Positions 1-10,989 of a DNA stretch of 64,000 nucleotides are shown here, in pieces (position 1 is the stretch's first letter; every line of letters begins with the position of its first letter). Location: NCBI GenBank assembly GCA_900113425.1, contig FOZF01000002.1, positions 186,001-250,000 of the forward strand, written 5' to 3'. The notes beneath the pieces are model-generated. The model saw nothing but the letters and a program-made list of their open reading frames with translations, searched no databases and was not told the origin of the DNA. Source of the stretch: Stenotrophomonas maltophilia (GTDB lineage Bacteria > Pseudomonadota > Gammaproteobacteria > Xanthomonadales > Xanthomonadaceae). A program made the translations under genes and the position numbers.

Positions 1-1749
<1,749 letters not shown>

Positions 1750-1777
1750 AAAACGCCCGCGCAAGCGGGCGTTTTCT
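1750..1777 (+). terminator. intrinsic terminator after murA operon
   Basis: Perfect 11-bp stem aaaacgcccgc / gcgggcgtttt with a gcaa loop, followed by ttctt. It starts one base after the stop codon at 1749. The A-flank makes it potentially bidirectional. Confidence 0.85.
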
Positions 1778-1790
1778 TCACGCGGGGCCC

Positions 1791-1830
1791 GGGGTCGGAG
1801 CCCATCCCCGAGGGGATGGGCTCCGACCCC
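1791..1830. repeat. 40-bp perfect palindromic intergenic repeat (ggggtcggagccc type)
   Basis: Two perfect 19-bp arms (1791-1809 and 1812-1830) beginning ggggtcggagccc and separated by two bases. It lies between the convergent ends of the murA operon and the DUF3108 gene. A related copy with the same outer arms is at 52620-52658, so this is a dispersed family distinct from the GTAG-type elements. Confidence 0.8.
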
Positions 1831-1835
1831 GGCAC

Positions 1836-2519
1836 TCAGTTCATCGATCGGATGGTCAGGTCCAGCGCGTCGCGGCCGCTTTCCCGCTGCAGCATGCGCG
1901 CCGGCACCGGAAACTCCGGCACGATCCAGGCGATCAGCTCCTTGTTGCCATCGGCACGCGACACCTTGGTCGCCTCGTAGCTCTTGCCGCCCACGGTGAT
2001 CGATTCCTTGCCGATCACGCGGTAGGTCATGTTCTTGATCCGGCCCTCGTCGACCATGCGGTAGGTCAACGGCTTGCCGGCTGCCAGGTCGCGGGCGATG
2101 GCCAGATTGATCAGCAGCGCATCCATGTCGCCGGCCTTCAGGGCGATCGGTCCGGCGCGGTCCGGCTTGATGTCGCCGGTCCAGGTGGCCTGGTTGCTGG
2201 TCCAGTTGTAGTTGGCCTGCACGTTGCGCTTCTTCACCAGCAGCGCCGAGCGGTCCTGGCTGCTGAGCGGACGCAGCTGGCCGCGCACTTCCTCGAACAC
2301 GGTGCTCTGGCTCAGGTCGGCCAGCTGGTTCTTCACCTGCAGGCTGTAGCGCCACTTGTTGCCGCCTTCACTGGCCAGCGTCATGGTGCCGTTGGCCTGC
2401 ATGCCCATGTAGCTGGCCAGATAGTCGGCCTTGAACGGCTGCAGGGCCATCGCCGGCAGGCTGGCCATCGACAGGGTGGCAGCGGCGATCCACGTCAGGG
2501 GGCGGGTCAGGGTGTTCAT
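1836..2519 (-). CDS. DUF3108 domain-containing protein (second copy)
   Basis: A 227-residue exported protein starting MNTLTRPL with a signal peptide ending in AMA. The mature part follows the DUF3108 pattern: FKADYLASYMG at the start, then STVFEE, TWTGDIKPDRAGPI, LLINLA and a C-terminal AWIVPEFPVPARMLQRE. It is a diverged paralogue of the gene just upstream (2522-3334), which shares STVFEE, WTGD.K.DRA.PI and LLINLAI. Two bases separate the two genes, so they are co-transcribed. Function is unknown; DUF3108 proteins are periplasmic or outer-membrane-associated beta-rich proteins. Confidence 0.85.
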   Translation of the reverse strand: MNTLTRPLTWIAAATLSMASLPAMALQPFKADYLASYMGMQANGTMTLASEGGNKWRYSLQVKNQLADLSQSTVFEEVRGQLRPLSSQDRSALLVKKRNVQANYNWTSNQATWTGDIKPDRAGPIALKAGDMDALLINLAIARDLAAGKPLTYRMVDEGRIKNMTYRVIGKESITVGGKSYEATKVSRADGNKELIAWIVPEFPVPARMLQRESGRDALDLTIRSMN

Positions 2520-2521
2520 GC

Positions 2522-3334
2522 TCAGACTCCTTGGTATTCGATCAGGCGGAGATCGACGCGGTCTTCGCCATCTTCGCGTTGCAGGATGCGCACCGGGGTG
2601 GGGACACCATTGGCGATCCAGAGAATGGTTTCGTTGTTGCCGCCGTTGCTGCGGTATACCCGCAGCGCGTTGTAGGACAGGTCGCCGACCTCGACGTTCT
2701 CGGTCTGCGGCGCGGCCTGGTAGTCGTGCTGGCGCACCTTGCCCATGTCGACGTAGCGGTAGTGCATGGCCACGCCCGGGCGGGCATCGCGCATGATCGC
2801 CAGGTTGATCAACAGGGCGCTCTGATCGCCGGGCTGCAGCGGAATGGGCTGCGCGCGATCCTTTTTCACATCGCCGGTCCACTGCGCGGTGCCGGCCTGC
2901 CAGTTATAGGTGCCGACGGCCTTCTTGCCCAGGAACAGGCCCTTGCGCACCGTGCTCTGGCTCAGCGGCGCATAGACGCCGCCGCGCTCCTCGAACACCG
3001 TGCTCTGCTCGATGTTCAGGCCAAGCACGCTGGCAAAGCCGCGGCGGCCGACCACCTGCATGTCCACCCGCCACTGGTTGCCGCCGGTATGGGTGACCTG
3101 CATGGTGGCATCGCCGGCTTCCTTGCCCTTGTAGAAGGCTTGGTAGGTAGCGGTGAACGGTTGCAGCGGCGGCGGTTCCCAGGCCAGCGCGGGCAGCATG
3201 GGCACGGGCGGTGGGGCCGGGGCCTGCGACGGAGCTGCCGGGTCGGCAGGAGGCTGTGCCTGACCCCAGCCCACGCCAGGCAACACGGCAAGCGACAACA
3301 GCAGGGGCGTGCACAGCAGCGTCGTGGTCTTCAT
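2522..3334 (-). CDS. DUF3108 domain-containing protein (first copy)
   Basis: A 270-residue exported protein: signal peptide (MKTTTLLCTPLLLSL, cleavage near GWGQA), a proline/alanine-rich linker at about residues 27-50, then the DUF3108 domain (FTATYQAFYKGKEAG, STVFEERGG, WTGDVKKDRAQPI, LLINLAIMRD, PTPVRILQRED). It follows purN on the same strand with a 67-base gap holding a small GC hairpin (gccccgc / gcggggc, near 3372-3390), so partial read-through from the pur operon is possible. Its role is not established. Confidence 0.87.
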   Translation of the reverse strand: MKTTTLLCTPLLLSLAVLPGVGWGQAQPPADPAAPSQAPAPPPVPMLPALAWEPPPLQPFTATYQAFYKGKEAGDATMQVTHTGGNQWRVDMQVVGRRGFASVLGLNIEQSTVFEERGGVYAPLSQSTVRKGLFLGKKAVGTYNWQAGTAQWTGDVKKDRAQPIPLQPGDQSALLINLAIMRDARPGVAMHYRYVDMGKVRQHDYQAAPQTENVEVGDLSYNALRVYRSNGGNNETILWIANGVPTPVRILQREDGEDRVDLRLIEYQGV

Positions 3335-3401
3335 GGGGGACAGGGGCCGCAGGAGTGGGGCAGGATGCCAGCCCCGCAGTCAGCGGGGCGTGTGCAGAAC
3401 G

Positions 3402-4061
3402 TTATCGGTTCAGGTTTCCGGCGGAATCTAGGGCCAGCGGCCTAAACAGGGGGTGACCGTCGAAGATCGCCTGTCCCTCCCGTTCAGCCAGCCGGCCATC
3501 GCACAGCAGCTGCAGGCTGGCGATCAGCAGCGGGTGTTCCACCGCCAGCACGCGCTCGGCAAGGGTCTGTGCATCGTCGCCTGCCAGCACCGGCACGCGC
3601 GCCTGCGCCAGCACCGTGCCCGCGTCCAGCTCCGGCACCACCAGATGCACGCTTGCGCCATGCTCGGCATCGCCGGCTTCCAGCGCCCGTGCGTGCGTAT
3701 GCAGGCCCTTGTACAGCGGCAGCAGCGACGGGTGGATGTTGACCAGGCGACCGTTGAAGCGCTGCACGAAACCAGCGCCGAGGATGCGCATGTAGCCGGC
3801 GCAGACGATCCAGTCCGGGGCGGAGGCGGCAACCGCGTCGCCCAGGGCCAGCTCGTAGGCGGCGCGGTCGCTGAATTCCTTCGGTGCATGCGCCCAGCGC
3901 CGGGAAGGATCGACCCGCTGCAGGGCCGCGGCATCGGGTCGGTCGGAGAACACGCCCACCACCTCGGCCGGCAGGCGGCCCGACGCGATGGCATCCAGGA
4001 TGGCCTGCAGGTTGCTGCCGCGCCCGGAGGCGAGCACGGCGATGCGGCGGGGTGCGTTCAT
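3402..4061 (-). CDS. purN: phosphoribosylglycinamide formyltransferase
   Basis: Third step of purine synthesis: transfers formyl from 10-formyl-THF to GAR. The protein is 219 residues from the ATG at 4061; a TTG three codons further upstream is possible but less likely. Hallmarks: the phosphate-binding ASGRGSNLQA near the N-terminus, NIHPSLLP with the catalytic His, and HLVVPELDAG with the catalytic Asp. It is the third gene of a minus-strand unit purM - membrane protein - purN, 19 bases after the membrane-protein stop. Confidence 0.95.
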   Translation of the reverse strand: MNAPRRIAVLASGRGSNLQAILDAIASGRLPAEVVGVFSDRPDAAALQRVDPSRRWAHAPKEFSDRAAYELALGDAVAASAPDWIVCAGYMRILGAGFVQRFNGRLVNIHPSLLPLYKGLHTHARALEAGDAEHGASVHLVVPELDAGTVLAQARVPVLAGDDAQTLAERVLAVEHPLLIASLQLLCDGRLAEREGQAIFDGHPLFRPLALDSAGNLNR

Positions 4062-4080
4062 TACCGGCAACCCAGGCGGT

Positions 4081-4569
4081 TCAAACGCTTGCCGACGGAG
4101 TGTCGAACACGGCTTTCACCTGGGGGCGGAGCAGGGCGATCAGGGTGAACACCCCCAGCACCGTGCCCACCGGGGTGAACAGGCAGGACAGGCCCGCCAC
4201 CACCAGGCACAGCACGTAACGGCGGCGCTGCGCCAGGCAGCGCCCGGCGTAGGCGACGAAGGCCCCCAGGGTGACGCCGCCCACCACGATCACGCTGCCG
4301 ATGATGGTGAACATCCAGCCGAACATCCGCTGCTCGGCGGGCGATGAGGGCTGCCCCTCCGAGCTGAGCGGCAATGCCCCGGTCAGGGCGCTCACGCCCA
4401 GCACGATGTGGATGATGAAGATCAGCGAGAACAGTGCGATGAGCGCACCCACCACGTAGTGGCCGATGGACAGCGCCCGCAGATGGCTGGCGTCCTGCGG
4501 GCCGAATACGGGTGCCGTCAGCAGCGGCGGCGGCACCGGGTTCGGGGGGGATGGGGGCATTGCGTCCAT
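4081..4569 (-). CDS. small integral membrane protein between purM and purN
   Basis: A 162-residue protein with a proline-rich cytoplasmic N-terminus and three hydrophobic helices at about residues 34-62, 87-108 and 119-143. The start at 4569 is backed by AGAGGA six bases upstream. It is embedded between purM and purN, so it is expressed with purine synthesis, but nothing in the sequence links it chemically to the pathway. I do not recognise a characterised family. Confidence 0.8.
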   Translation of the reverse strand: MDAMPPSPPNPVPPPLLTAPVFGPQDASHLRALSIGHYVVGALIALFSLIFIIHIVLGVSALTGALPLSSEGQPSSPAEQRMFGWMFTIIGSVIVVGGVTLGAFVAYAGRCLAQRRRYVLCLVVAGLSCLFTPVGTVLGVFTLIALLRPQVKAVFDTPSASV

Positions 4570-4588
4570 GCGGGTTCCTCTGCAGGGG

Positions 4589-5647
4589 TCAGGCGATACG
4601 GACGCGCTCGGCGCCTTCGGTGGTGACGACCTGGCCGATGGTCCAGTGATCCAGGCCCTGGTCGGTGACCGCGGCGGACACCGCCTCGACCTGGTCCGGC
4701 GCGACGATCAGCACGAAGCCGACGCCGCAGTTGAAGGTGCGCCACATTTCGCTGTCGGCCACCGCGCCTTCCTTCTGCAGCCACTGGAACACCGGGGGCA
4801 GCGTCCACGAGGCCGCCTGGATGTCCAGGCCGAGGCCGTCCGGGACCACCCGGATGATGTTCTCGGTCAGGCCGCCACCGGTGATGTGGGCCATGCCGTG
4901 AATGGCATCGCCATGCGACTTCAGCAGCGACAGGATCGGCTTGACGTACAACCGGGTCGGTGCCATCAGCGCGTCGACCAGCTTCACGCCGCCTTCCAGC
5001 TCAAGATCGGCCGGGCGCCCGGCGCGGTCGTAGATGCGGCGGACCAGCGAGTAGCCGTTGGAGTGCGGACCGGACGACGCGATGCCGATCAGCACATCGC
5101 CGGCCGCCACGCTGGCGCCATCCTTCAGTTCGCTCTTTTCCACCGCGGCCACGGTGAAGCCGGCCAGATCGTACTCGCCCGGGGCATACATGTCGGGCAT
5201 TTCAGCGGTCTCGCCGCCGATCAGAGCGCAGCCGGCCTCGGTGCAGCCGTTGGCGATGCCGCCCACGACCGCCGCGGCGGTGTCCACGTCCAGCTTGCCG
5301 GTGGCGAAGTAGTCCAGGAAGAACAGCGGCTCGGCGCCCTGCACCAGCACGTCGTTCACGCACATCGCGACCAGATCGATGCCGATCGTATCGTGGCGGT
5401 TCAGCTGGTGGGCCAGCTTCAGCTTGGTGCCGACACCGTCGGTGCCCGACACCAGCACCGGTTCGCGGTACTTGTTGGACAGGTCGAACAGGGCGCCGAA
5501 ACCGCCCAGGCCGCCCATCACTTCCGGACGGAAGCTGCGCTTGACCAGGGGCTTGATCCGCTCGACCAGCTCGTTGCCGGCGTCGATGTCGACGCCCGCG
5601 TCACGGTAGGTGAGGGGGGAGGGGGCGGAAGACGGGGTGTTGGTCAC
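4589..5647 (-). CDS. purM: phosphoribosylformylglycinamidine cyclo-ligase
   Basis: ATP-dependent closure of the imidazole ring (FGAM to AIR). From the GTG at 5647 the protein is 352 residues, close to the usual PurM length; the frame stays open further upstream but that extension is arginine-rich and unlike PurM. Motifs: TYRDAGVDI at the N-terminus, [32 protein letters not shown] and [13 protein letters not shown]. It heads the minus-strand pur unit and is divergent from the DUF2066 gene at 5748, with the shared promoter region in the 100-base gap. Confidence 0.95.
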   Translation of the reverse strand: MTNTPSSAPSPLTYRDAGVDIDAGNELVERIKPLVKRSFRPEVMGGLGGFGALFDLSNKYREPVLVSGTDGVGTKLKLAHQLNRHDTIGIDLVAMCVNDVLVQGAEPLFFLDYFATGKLDVDTAAAVVGGIANGCTEAGCALIGGETAEMPDMYAPGEYDLAGFTVAAVEKSELKDGASVAAGDVLIGIASSGPHSNGYSLVRRIYDRAGRPADLELEGGVKLVDALMAPTRLYVKPILSLLKSHGDAIHGMAHITGGGLTENIIRVVPDGLGLDIQAASWTLPPVFQWLQKEGAVADSEMWRTFNCGVGFVLIVAPDQVEAVSAAVTDQGLDHWTIGQVVTTEGAERVRIA

Positions 5648-5747
5648 GGGCGTCGGCGCTGGCAGGGGTTGAACGGGCGATTTTAACAGGCCGCATTGGC
5701 GCAAAGGCCGTATTCGGGCAACAATTCCCCCCGGATACGTCGAGCCA

Positions 5748-6887
5748 ATGGATGTCCTGATGCGCCGCAGCCTGATTCTCACCCTGCTTCTTGCGTTGAG
5801 CCTGCCGGTGGCCACGATGGCCCAGAGCGGCCTGCGCACCGAGGGGGATGTCGCCACCGCCAGTGGAGCCTACGAGGCCGAAGTGCCGGTCAACAGCCAG
5901 GCCGAGGCCGACCGCAACGGCGGGCTGGCACGCGCCCTGAGCGTGGTGCTGGGCAAGCTGTCGGGCGACCGCAGCGTGATGTCCCGACCTGGCGTGGTGC
6001 AGGCCCTGCGCAACGCCAAGGATTACGTGGCCAGCTACGACTACAAGCAGGACCAGAGCGTCGGCGCCAGCGGTGCGCCCAGTTTCCGCACCCTGCTGGT
6101 GGCCCGTTTCCGCGAGGATGACGTCGATTCGCTGGTCGCCGCGCTGGGCCTGCCGCTGTGGCCGCAGCCCCGACCGAAGCCGGTGCTGTGGCTGGCCGTC
6201 GATGACGGCAGCGGCCCTCGCCTGGTCAGCGTGCAGCAGGCCAATGCCGCGCGCCCGCTGCTGAACCGCGCCATCGAGCGCGGCTACAAGCTGGGCCTGC
6301 CCAGTGGGGGCGCTGCCGAACAGGCGCTGGCCGGTGCCATCTGGCGCCAGGACAGCGCCGCCGTGGCCCGCGCCTCTTCGCGCTACTCGCCGCCGATGCA
6401 GCTGATCGGCAAGCTCTACCGTGCCAATGGCGGCTGGCAGGCGGACTGGGTGTTCGTCGACGATGGTCGTGAACTGAACAGATGGACCAGCAAGGACGCC
6501 AACGCCATGCGCGCGATGGCCGCGGGCGCCGACGGCGCGGCCGACGCGCTGGTCAAGCGTTATGCCAAGGCGGGTGTGGCCACCGGCCAGGCGGGCAGCT
6601 ACCGGGTGGTGGTCACCGGCATCAACAGTGCCGATGACTACCTGCGACTGGCCGCGGGCCTGCGCGACGTGCCGGTGGTGCGCAATGTCACCCCGCTGCA
6701 TGCCAGCGCGGGCCGGCTGGAGCTGACCGTGGAAATGACCACCGGCCTGGCCGGCTTCAACCGCATGCTGGGTGACAGCGGCGTGCTGGTTCCGAACGCC
6801 CCGCTGCCTGCCCTTCCGACACCGATCGATGACACCACCGGCGTGCCGGTGCAGGCGCCGGTCAGCAACGAGTACCGACTGCGATGA
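5748..6887 (+). CDS. DUF2066 domain-containing exported protein
   Basis: A 379-residue protein with a signal peptide (hydrophobic stretch after [11 protein letters not shown], cleavage near TMAQ). The start may be 5748 or the in-frame ATG at 5760. The mature part matches DUF2066 ([38 protein letters not shown]). The purM-DUF2066-permease-hda gene order is conserved in gammaproteobacteria. The gene overlaps the permease start by four bases. Function is unknown; export suggests an envelope role. Confidence 0.87.
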   Translation: MDVLMRRSLILTLLLALSLPVATMAQSGLRTEGDVATASGAYEAEVPVNSQAEADRNGGLARALSVVLGKLSGDRSVMSRPGVVQALRNAKDYVASYDYKQDQSVGASGAPSFRTLLVARFREDDVDSLVAALGLPLWPQPRPKPVLWLAVDDGSGPRLVSVQQANAARPLLNRAIERGYKLGLPSGGAAEQALAGAIWRQDSAAVARASSRYSPPMQLIGKLYRANGGWQADWVFVDDGRELNRWTSKDANAMRAMAAGADGAADALVKRYAKAGVATGQAGSYRVVVTGINSADDYLRLAAGLRDVPVVRNVTPLHASAGRLELTVEMTTGLAGFNRMLGDSGVLVPNAPLPALPTPIDDTTGVPVQAPVSNEYRLR

Positions 6888-8056
6888 CCCTGACGCCGGA
6901 AGCTGAAATCGCGCAGTTTTTGCGCCGGGTCAAATACATCCTGCTTGCCGGCCTGATCGGCTGGATCGTGTGGCTGCTGGCGCCGATCCTGACGCCGTTC
7001 GTGCTGGCGCTGGCGCTGGCCTGGCTAGGCGATCCGCTGGTGGACCGCATCGAGGCCACCGGGCGCTCGCGCATGACCGGCGTGGTGCTGGTGTTCGCGG
7101 CCATGGTGCTGGTGATCGTCGCCGCGCTGCTGGTGCTGGTGCCGATGATCGAAAAGCAGATCACCACCCTGGTGGCGGCCGTGCCGCAGGCGCAGGCCTG
7201 GCTGATGCAGACCGGCATTCCGTGGTTCGAGCAGAAGACCGGCCTGGAGGTGATGCAGTGGCTGGACCCGGATCGCCTGATCGAATGGGTGCGCAGCCAT
7301 TGGCAGCAGGCTGGCGGCTTCGCCAAGACCTTCATGGGATATGTCTCGCGCTCGGGCTTCACGATGGTGACCTGGGTGGTCAACATCCTGCTGCTGCCGA
7401 TCCTGGCGTTCTACTTCCTGCGCGACTGGGACAAGCTGGTGGAGCGGGTCGCCTCGGTGATTCCGCGCAACCACATCGGCACCATCACTGCACTGGCGCG
7501 CGAATCCAACGAGGTGCTGGGGGCCTTCATCCGCGGCCAGTTCCTGGTGATGCTGGCACTGGGCGTGATCTATGCCGGCGGCCTGTCGCTGGTGGGGCTG
7601 AAGCTGGGGCTGCTGATCGGCATGATCGCGGGCCTGATCAGCTTCATTCCGTACCTGGGCGCGACCACCGGCATCCTGATGGCGATCATCGCCGCGCTGG
7701 TGCAGTCGCAGGGCTTCGACCTGAAACTGCTGATACTGGTCGGTGTGGTGTTCACGGTCGGCCAGTTGCTGGAGAGCTACGTACTGACGCCGCGCATCGT
7801 CGGCGACAAGATCGGCCTGCATCCGGTGGCGGTGATCTTCGCGGTGATGGCCGGCGGCCAGCTGTTCGGCTTCCTCGGCATGCTGCTGGCGCTGCCGGTG
7901 GCTGCCGTGTCCAATGTGCTGCTGCGCTATGCGCACCAGCGCTATCGGCAGAGCGAGCTTTACGCGGGTGAGAAATCGGCGATCGTGCTTGACGGGGTGG
8001 TCGAGCCGCCCCACATCATCCTCGACACGAACGACAAGGGCCCCGACCTGAAGTGA
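6884..8056 (+). CDS. AI-2E family transporter / PerM-like permease
   Basis: A 390-residue polytopic inner-membrane protein with about seven or eight hydrophobic segments and the family's C-terminal motif region (GMIAGLISFIPYLGATTG, then VGDKIGLHPVAVIFAVMAGG). The AI-2E/PerM family is annotated as putative permeases; the true substrate is generally not known. Starts by ATGA overlap with the DUF2066 gene and ends overlapping hda (TGATG), so the three are translationally coupled. Confidence 0.9.
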   Translation: MTLTPEAEIAQFLRRVKYILLAGLIGWIVWLLAPILTPFVLALALAWLGDPLVDRIEATGRSRMTGVVLVFAAMVLVIVAALLVLVPMIEKQITTLVAAVPQAQAWLMQTGIPWFEQKTGLEVMQWLDPDRLIEWVRSHWQQAGGFAKTFMGYVSRSGFTMVTWVVNILLLPILAFYFLRDWDKLVERVASVIPRNHIGTITALARESNEVLGAFIRGQFLVMLALGVIYAGGLSLVGLKLGLLIGMIAGLISFIPYLGATTGILMAIIAALVQSQGFDLKLLILVGVVFTVGQLLESYVLTPRIVGDKIGLHPVAVIFAVMAGGQLFGFLGMLLALPVAAVSNVLLRYAHQRYRQSELYAGEKSAIVLDGVVEPPHIILDTNDKGPDLK

Positions 8057-8763
8057 TGGGTGTGCCGCAACTGCCGCTGGCCCTGCATTATCCGCGGGAC
8101 CAGCGCCTGGAGACCTTCATCGGCGCACCGGATGGTGCGTTGGCGCAGCTGCGCGCGATCGCGGTCGGTGCCAGCCACGACTGGGTCTACCTGGAAGGCG
8201 CGGCAGGCACGGGCAAGACGCATCAGGCGCTGGCGATGTGTTCCAGCGCCGAGCAGGCCGGGCGGCTGCCGACCTATGTGCCGTTGGCCAGTGCGGCCGG
8301 CCGTGTGCGTGCAGCGCTGGAGGGGCTGGAGGCGCGCGAGCTGGTCGCGCTGGACGGACTGGACGAGATTGCCGGCAACCGCGAGGACGAGATTGCCCTG
8401 TTCGATTTCCACAACCGTGCGCGCGCTGCCGGCGTGACCGTGCTCTACACGGCGCAGAAGGCGCCGGGTGAACTCGGACTGGTGCTGCCGGACCTGCGTT
8501 CGCGGCTGGGCCAGTGCGTGCGGGTGCTGCTGCAGCCGCTGGACGAGGAAGGACGCGCGGCGGTGCTGCGCGAGCGCGCGCTGCGGCGGGGGCTGGCCAT
8601 CGACGAGGCAGCGATCGAGTGGCTGCTGTCGCACACCGGGCGCGAGCTGGGCGGGCTGATCACGTTGCTGGACTGGCTGGACCGGGAATCGCTGGCGGCC
8701 AAGCGTCGGATCACCGTGCCGTTCCTGCGGCAGGTGCTGGAAGAAGGCCGCCCTCGCTACTGA
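8056..8763 (+). CDS. hda: DnaA regulatory inactivator Hda
   Basis: A DnaA-like AAA+ protein of 235 residues from the ATG at 8056; a GTG one codon earlier is possible. Hda binds the DNA sliding clamp and stimulates hydrolysis of DnaA-ATP, limiting re-initiation. Visible features are an N-terminal clamp-binding-like QLPLAL (residues 5-10), Walker A GAAGTGKTH (48-56), a Walker-B-like segment LVALDGLDEIAG, and LPDLRSRLGQC. Its size and lack of a DNA-binding domain IV separate it from DnaA. Third gene of its operon. Confidence 0.92.
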   Translation: MGVPQLPLALHYPRDQRLETFIGAPDGALAQLRAIAVGASHDWVYLEGAAGTGKTHQALAMCSSAEQAGRLPTYVPLASAAGRVRAALEGLEARELVALDGLDEIAGNREDEIALFDFHNRARAAGVTVLYTAQKAPGELGLVLPDLRSRLGQCVRVLLQPLDEEGRAAVLRERALRRGLAIDEAAIEWLLSHTGRELGGLITLLDWLDRESLAAKRRITVPFLRQVLEEGRPRY

Positions 8764-8859
8764 GGTTGGGGGGCTCTGCAGGGCTGCCGCCCTGCACCCG
8801 CCGAAGCCAGTGCCGAAGCCGGAGCAACGTCAACGTCAAACGCTGGCTTCCTGAGGGGA

Positions 8860-8961
8860 GGCGGGGTGGCTCAGGTTGCGGGGGACGGCGCAAGTACGTC
8901 CATGTAGCCTCGGTCGCGCCATCCATGGCGCTCACGCCCCCGCAAGCTGAGCCACCCCGCC
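8860..8961. repeat. long inverted repeat, 25-bp arms
   Basis: Left arm 8860-8884 (ggcggggtggctcaggttgc then ggggg) pairs with right arm 8937-8961 at 24 of 25 positions. The 52-base interior has its own short palindrome (gcgccatccatggcgc). Folded RNA would be a long hairpin with a bulged head. There is no T-run, so it is not a simple intrinsic terminator. Confidence 0.8.
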
Positions 8962-9014
8962 TTCGACAGGTTCCCGCAATCCGCCGGGATTGCGTACTGC
9001 ACTGCTGTTGGTGG

Positions 9015-9090
9015 GTGTCGACCTTGGTCGACACGGTAGAGCCACGCTACGCGTGGATGCGCTTTCGCTTCGTGAGCGAAGTGACCTGCT
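9015..9090. repeat. cluster of short perfect palindromes
   Basis: In succession: gtgtcgacc-tt-ggtcgacac (9015-9034), a ccacgc / gcgtgg pair (about 9042-9056), and a ttcgct / agcgaa pair just after. Their close packing points to a composite dispersed element, not to an operator for one gene. Confidence 0.6.
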
Positions 9091-9191
9091 TTTTGCTTTT
9101 CTTTACTCTCTTCCGTGGCTGGACGCGCACGGAAACTGTCAGCCGCCCGGCCAGGCACGGCTTTTGATTTGAGCATCCAGCCACGAGGGGC

Positions 9192-9902
9192 TCAGCCGTT
9201 CGCCGCCAACTCGACATCCAGCGCGCGCAGGCGATCCACCGTGCCGACGTCGGTCCAGCGCCCGCGATGGTGCTGCCCCGTCATCAACCCCTGCGCCATG
9301 AAGTGCTTCTGCAGTGGCACCACCGAGAACTTCGGCGGCAGCCGCTCGCTGCCCGGGGCGTCGCCAATCACCGTGCGCCAGTCGGCCACGATTGAAGGGC
9401 GGTATACGCCGATGCCGGCATAGGTCAGGCACGGCCCTTCGCGGTCGTGGTGCAGCAGGCCCTGCGTGTCCAGCCGGTAATCACCGTGCGGATGCTGCGT
9501 GGGGTTGTCGACCAGCACCAGATGCGCCTGGCCCCGCGGCTCGCGCGGTAGTGTGGCGAAATCGAAATCGGTCCAGATGTCCCCGTTGACCACCAGGAAC
9601 GGATCCTCGCCCAGTGCCGGCAAGGCATTGAGAATGCCTCCGCCGGTTTCCAGCGGGGTATCGCCTTCATGCATGAAGCGCAGGCGCACGCCCCATCGGC
9701 TGCCATCGCCGAGCATCGCCGGGAATTGTTCTGCCAGCCACGCGGTATTGACCACGATATCGCGCACGCCGCAGGCGGCCAGGCGCTCCAGGTGCCAGAC
9801 GATCAGCGGCTTGCCGGCCACTGCGAGCAGCGGCTTGGGCGTGTGCAGGGTCAGCGGGCGCATGCGTTCGCCCAGGCCGGCGGCGAAGATCAGCGCCTTC
9901 AT
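9192..9902 (-). CDS. murU: N-acetylmuramate alpha-1-phosphate uridylyltransferase
   Basis: A nucleotidyltransferase of 236 residues. The signature FAAGLGERMRPLT followed by TPKPLL (Lys23) binds UTP and sugar phosphate; VVNGDIW supplies the metal-binding Asp. The pairing with an AmgK-type kinase (start overlaps the kinase stop by ATGA) identifies it as MurU rather than a generic sugar-1-phosphate nucleotidyltransferase. MurU makes UDP-MurNAc from MurNAc-1-phosphate in the recycling route that bypasses MurA and so lowers fosfomycin sensitivity in Pseudomonas. Confidence 0.9.
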   Translation of the reverse strand: MKALIFAAGLGERMRPLTLHTPKPLLAVAGKPLIVWHLERLAACGVRDIVVNTAWLAEQFPAMLGDGSRWGVRLRFMHEGDTPLETGGGILNALPALGEDPFLVVNGDIWTDFDFATLPREPRGQAHLVLVDNPTQHPHGDYRLDTQGLLHHDREGPCLTYAGIGVYRPSIVADWRTVIGDAPGSERLPPKFSVVPLQKHFMAQGLMTGQHHRGRWTDVGTVDRLRALDVELAANG

Positions 9903-10924
9903 CGGGCCACGCGCATCGGTGCGCCGAGCTCGGCCAACGCCGGCTTGATGCGTGTGTCCAGCAGCTGCTGCAGGGGAGCCAGCTCGCGGTAGCGCGGCAG
10001 CACTTCGTCCAGATAGGTGATGAAGCGTGGCGCGTCGTCCAGGTAATGACCCTTGTTGTCGCGATAACGCAGGCGGCAGAACAGGCCCAGGATCTTCACG
10101 TGGCGCTGGATGCCCATCCAGTCCGCGTCACGCAGGAAGGTCGCACGGTCGGGCACCGGCAGGCCGGCATCGTGCGCGCGCGCGTGGTACTGCGCGAGCC
10201 ACTCGTCCACACGCTGCAGCGGCCAGCTCAGGAACGCGTCCTTGAACAGGCTCACGGCATCGTAGGCGATCGGGCCCCGCACCAGATCCTGGAAATCCAG
10301 CACGGCCGGGCCGTCGGCAACGGGCATCAGATTGCGGGGCATGTAGTCGCGGTGGGTCATCAGCTGCGCCTGGCCCAGTGCGTTGTCCATCAACCGGCGA
10401 TGCACCTGCTGCAGGCCCTCGATCTCGCCGCAGTCCAGCTGCAGGTTGAGATGGCGCTGCAGGAACCATTCGTCGAACAGGCCGGCATCGCGCTGCAGCA
10501 GGGCTTCGCCGAACTGGCCGAAGTCGGCCGGCACCGGGATCGCCTGCAGGCGCAGCAGCTGATCGATGGCGCGGCCGAACCATTCATCGGCGTTGCGCTC
10601 GTCGAGGATTCTCGCCAGGGTAGGACCACCGAGATCCTCCAGCAGCAGGAAGCCGGCGTCCAGATCCTGCGCAAGCAGGGCCGGCACACGCAGGCCATGG
10701 TCGTGCAGCAGGCCGCGCATGCGCAGCCAGGGACGAGGGTCTTCCAGTCCCGGCGGCGCATCCATCACGATGTGGCTGCCCCGTGTACCGGTGACGCGCC
10801 AGTAGCTGCGCATGCCCGCATCGACCGAGGCACGTTCGACCACGGCCTGTGCATCGCCAAGCTGGATACGGGCCCACTGCAGTCGCTGCGCGCTGCGCTG
10901 GGGATCGGAGGCGGGTTCGGTCAT
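9899..10924 (-). CDS. amgK: N-acetylmuramate/N-acetylglucosamine anomeric kinase
   Basis: A 341-residue aminoglycoside-phosphotransferase-fold kinase. The catalytic loop MTHRDYMPRNLMP (His191, Asp193, Asn198) and the metal-binding VLDFQD (Asp210) are intact, as is the hinge LLLEDLGG. AmgK phosphorylates the anomeric OH of recycled MurNAc; its product is used by MurU, encoded immediately downstream with a four-base overlap. The pair is typical of Pseudomonas and xanthomonads, which lack MurQ. Confidence 0.9.
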   Translation of the reverse strand: MTEPASDPQRSAQRLQWARIQLGDAQAVVERASVDAGMRSYWRVTGTRGSHIVMDAPPGLEDPRPWLRMRGLLHDHGLRVPALLAQDLDAGFLLLEDLGGPTLARILDERNADEWFGRAIDQLLRLQAIPVPADFGQFGEALLQRDAGLFDEWFLQRHLNLQLDCGEIEGLQQVHRRLMDNALGQAQLMTHRDYMPRNLMPVADGPAVLDFQDLVRGPIAYDAVSLFKDAFLSWPLQRVDEWLAQYHARAHDAGLPVPDRATFLRDADWMGIQRHVKILGLFCRLRYRDNKGHYLDDAPRFITYLDEVLPRYRELAPLQQLLDTRIKPALAELGAPMRVAR

Positions 10925-10989
10925 GCGGGCATATCCGGGCGCGCAGGGCGCGCCGACGTCGGGGACAGGAAGGGAAAGGCGGGGCCGCT

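Larger units (their letters stand above)
8764..9191. other. 428-base non-coding spacer rich in palindromes
   Basis: No convincing gene. It lies between the convergent ends of hda and murU and is packed with inverted repeats: a small one at about 8776-8793, a long imperfect one at 8860-8961, one around 8976-8993, and a run of short perfect ones at 9015-9090. The long palindrome and the gtgtcgacc / ggtcgacac element look like dispersed repeats rather than unique regulatory sequence. Confidence 0.7.

Noticed and set aside
5648..5857. 70-residue N-terminal extension of PurM
   Set aside because: Arg-rich, overlaps the divergent DUF2066 gene, and the GTG start at 5647 gives the normal PurM length.
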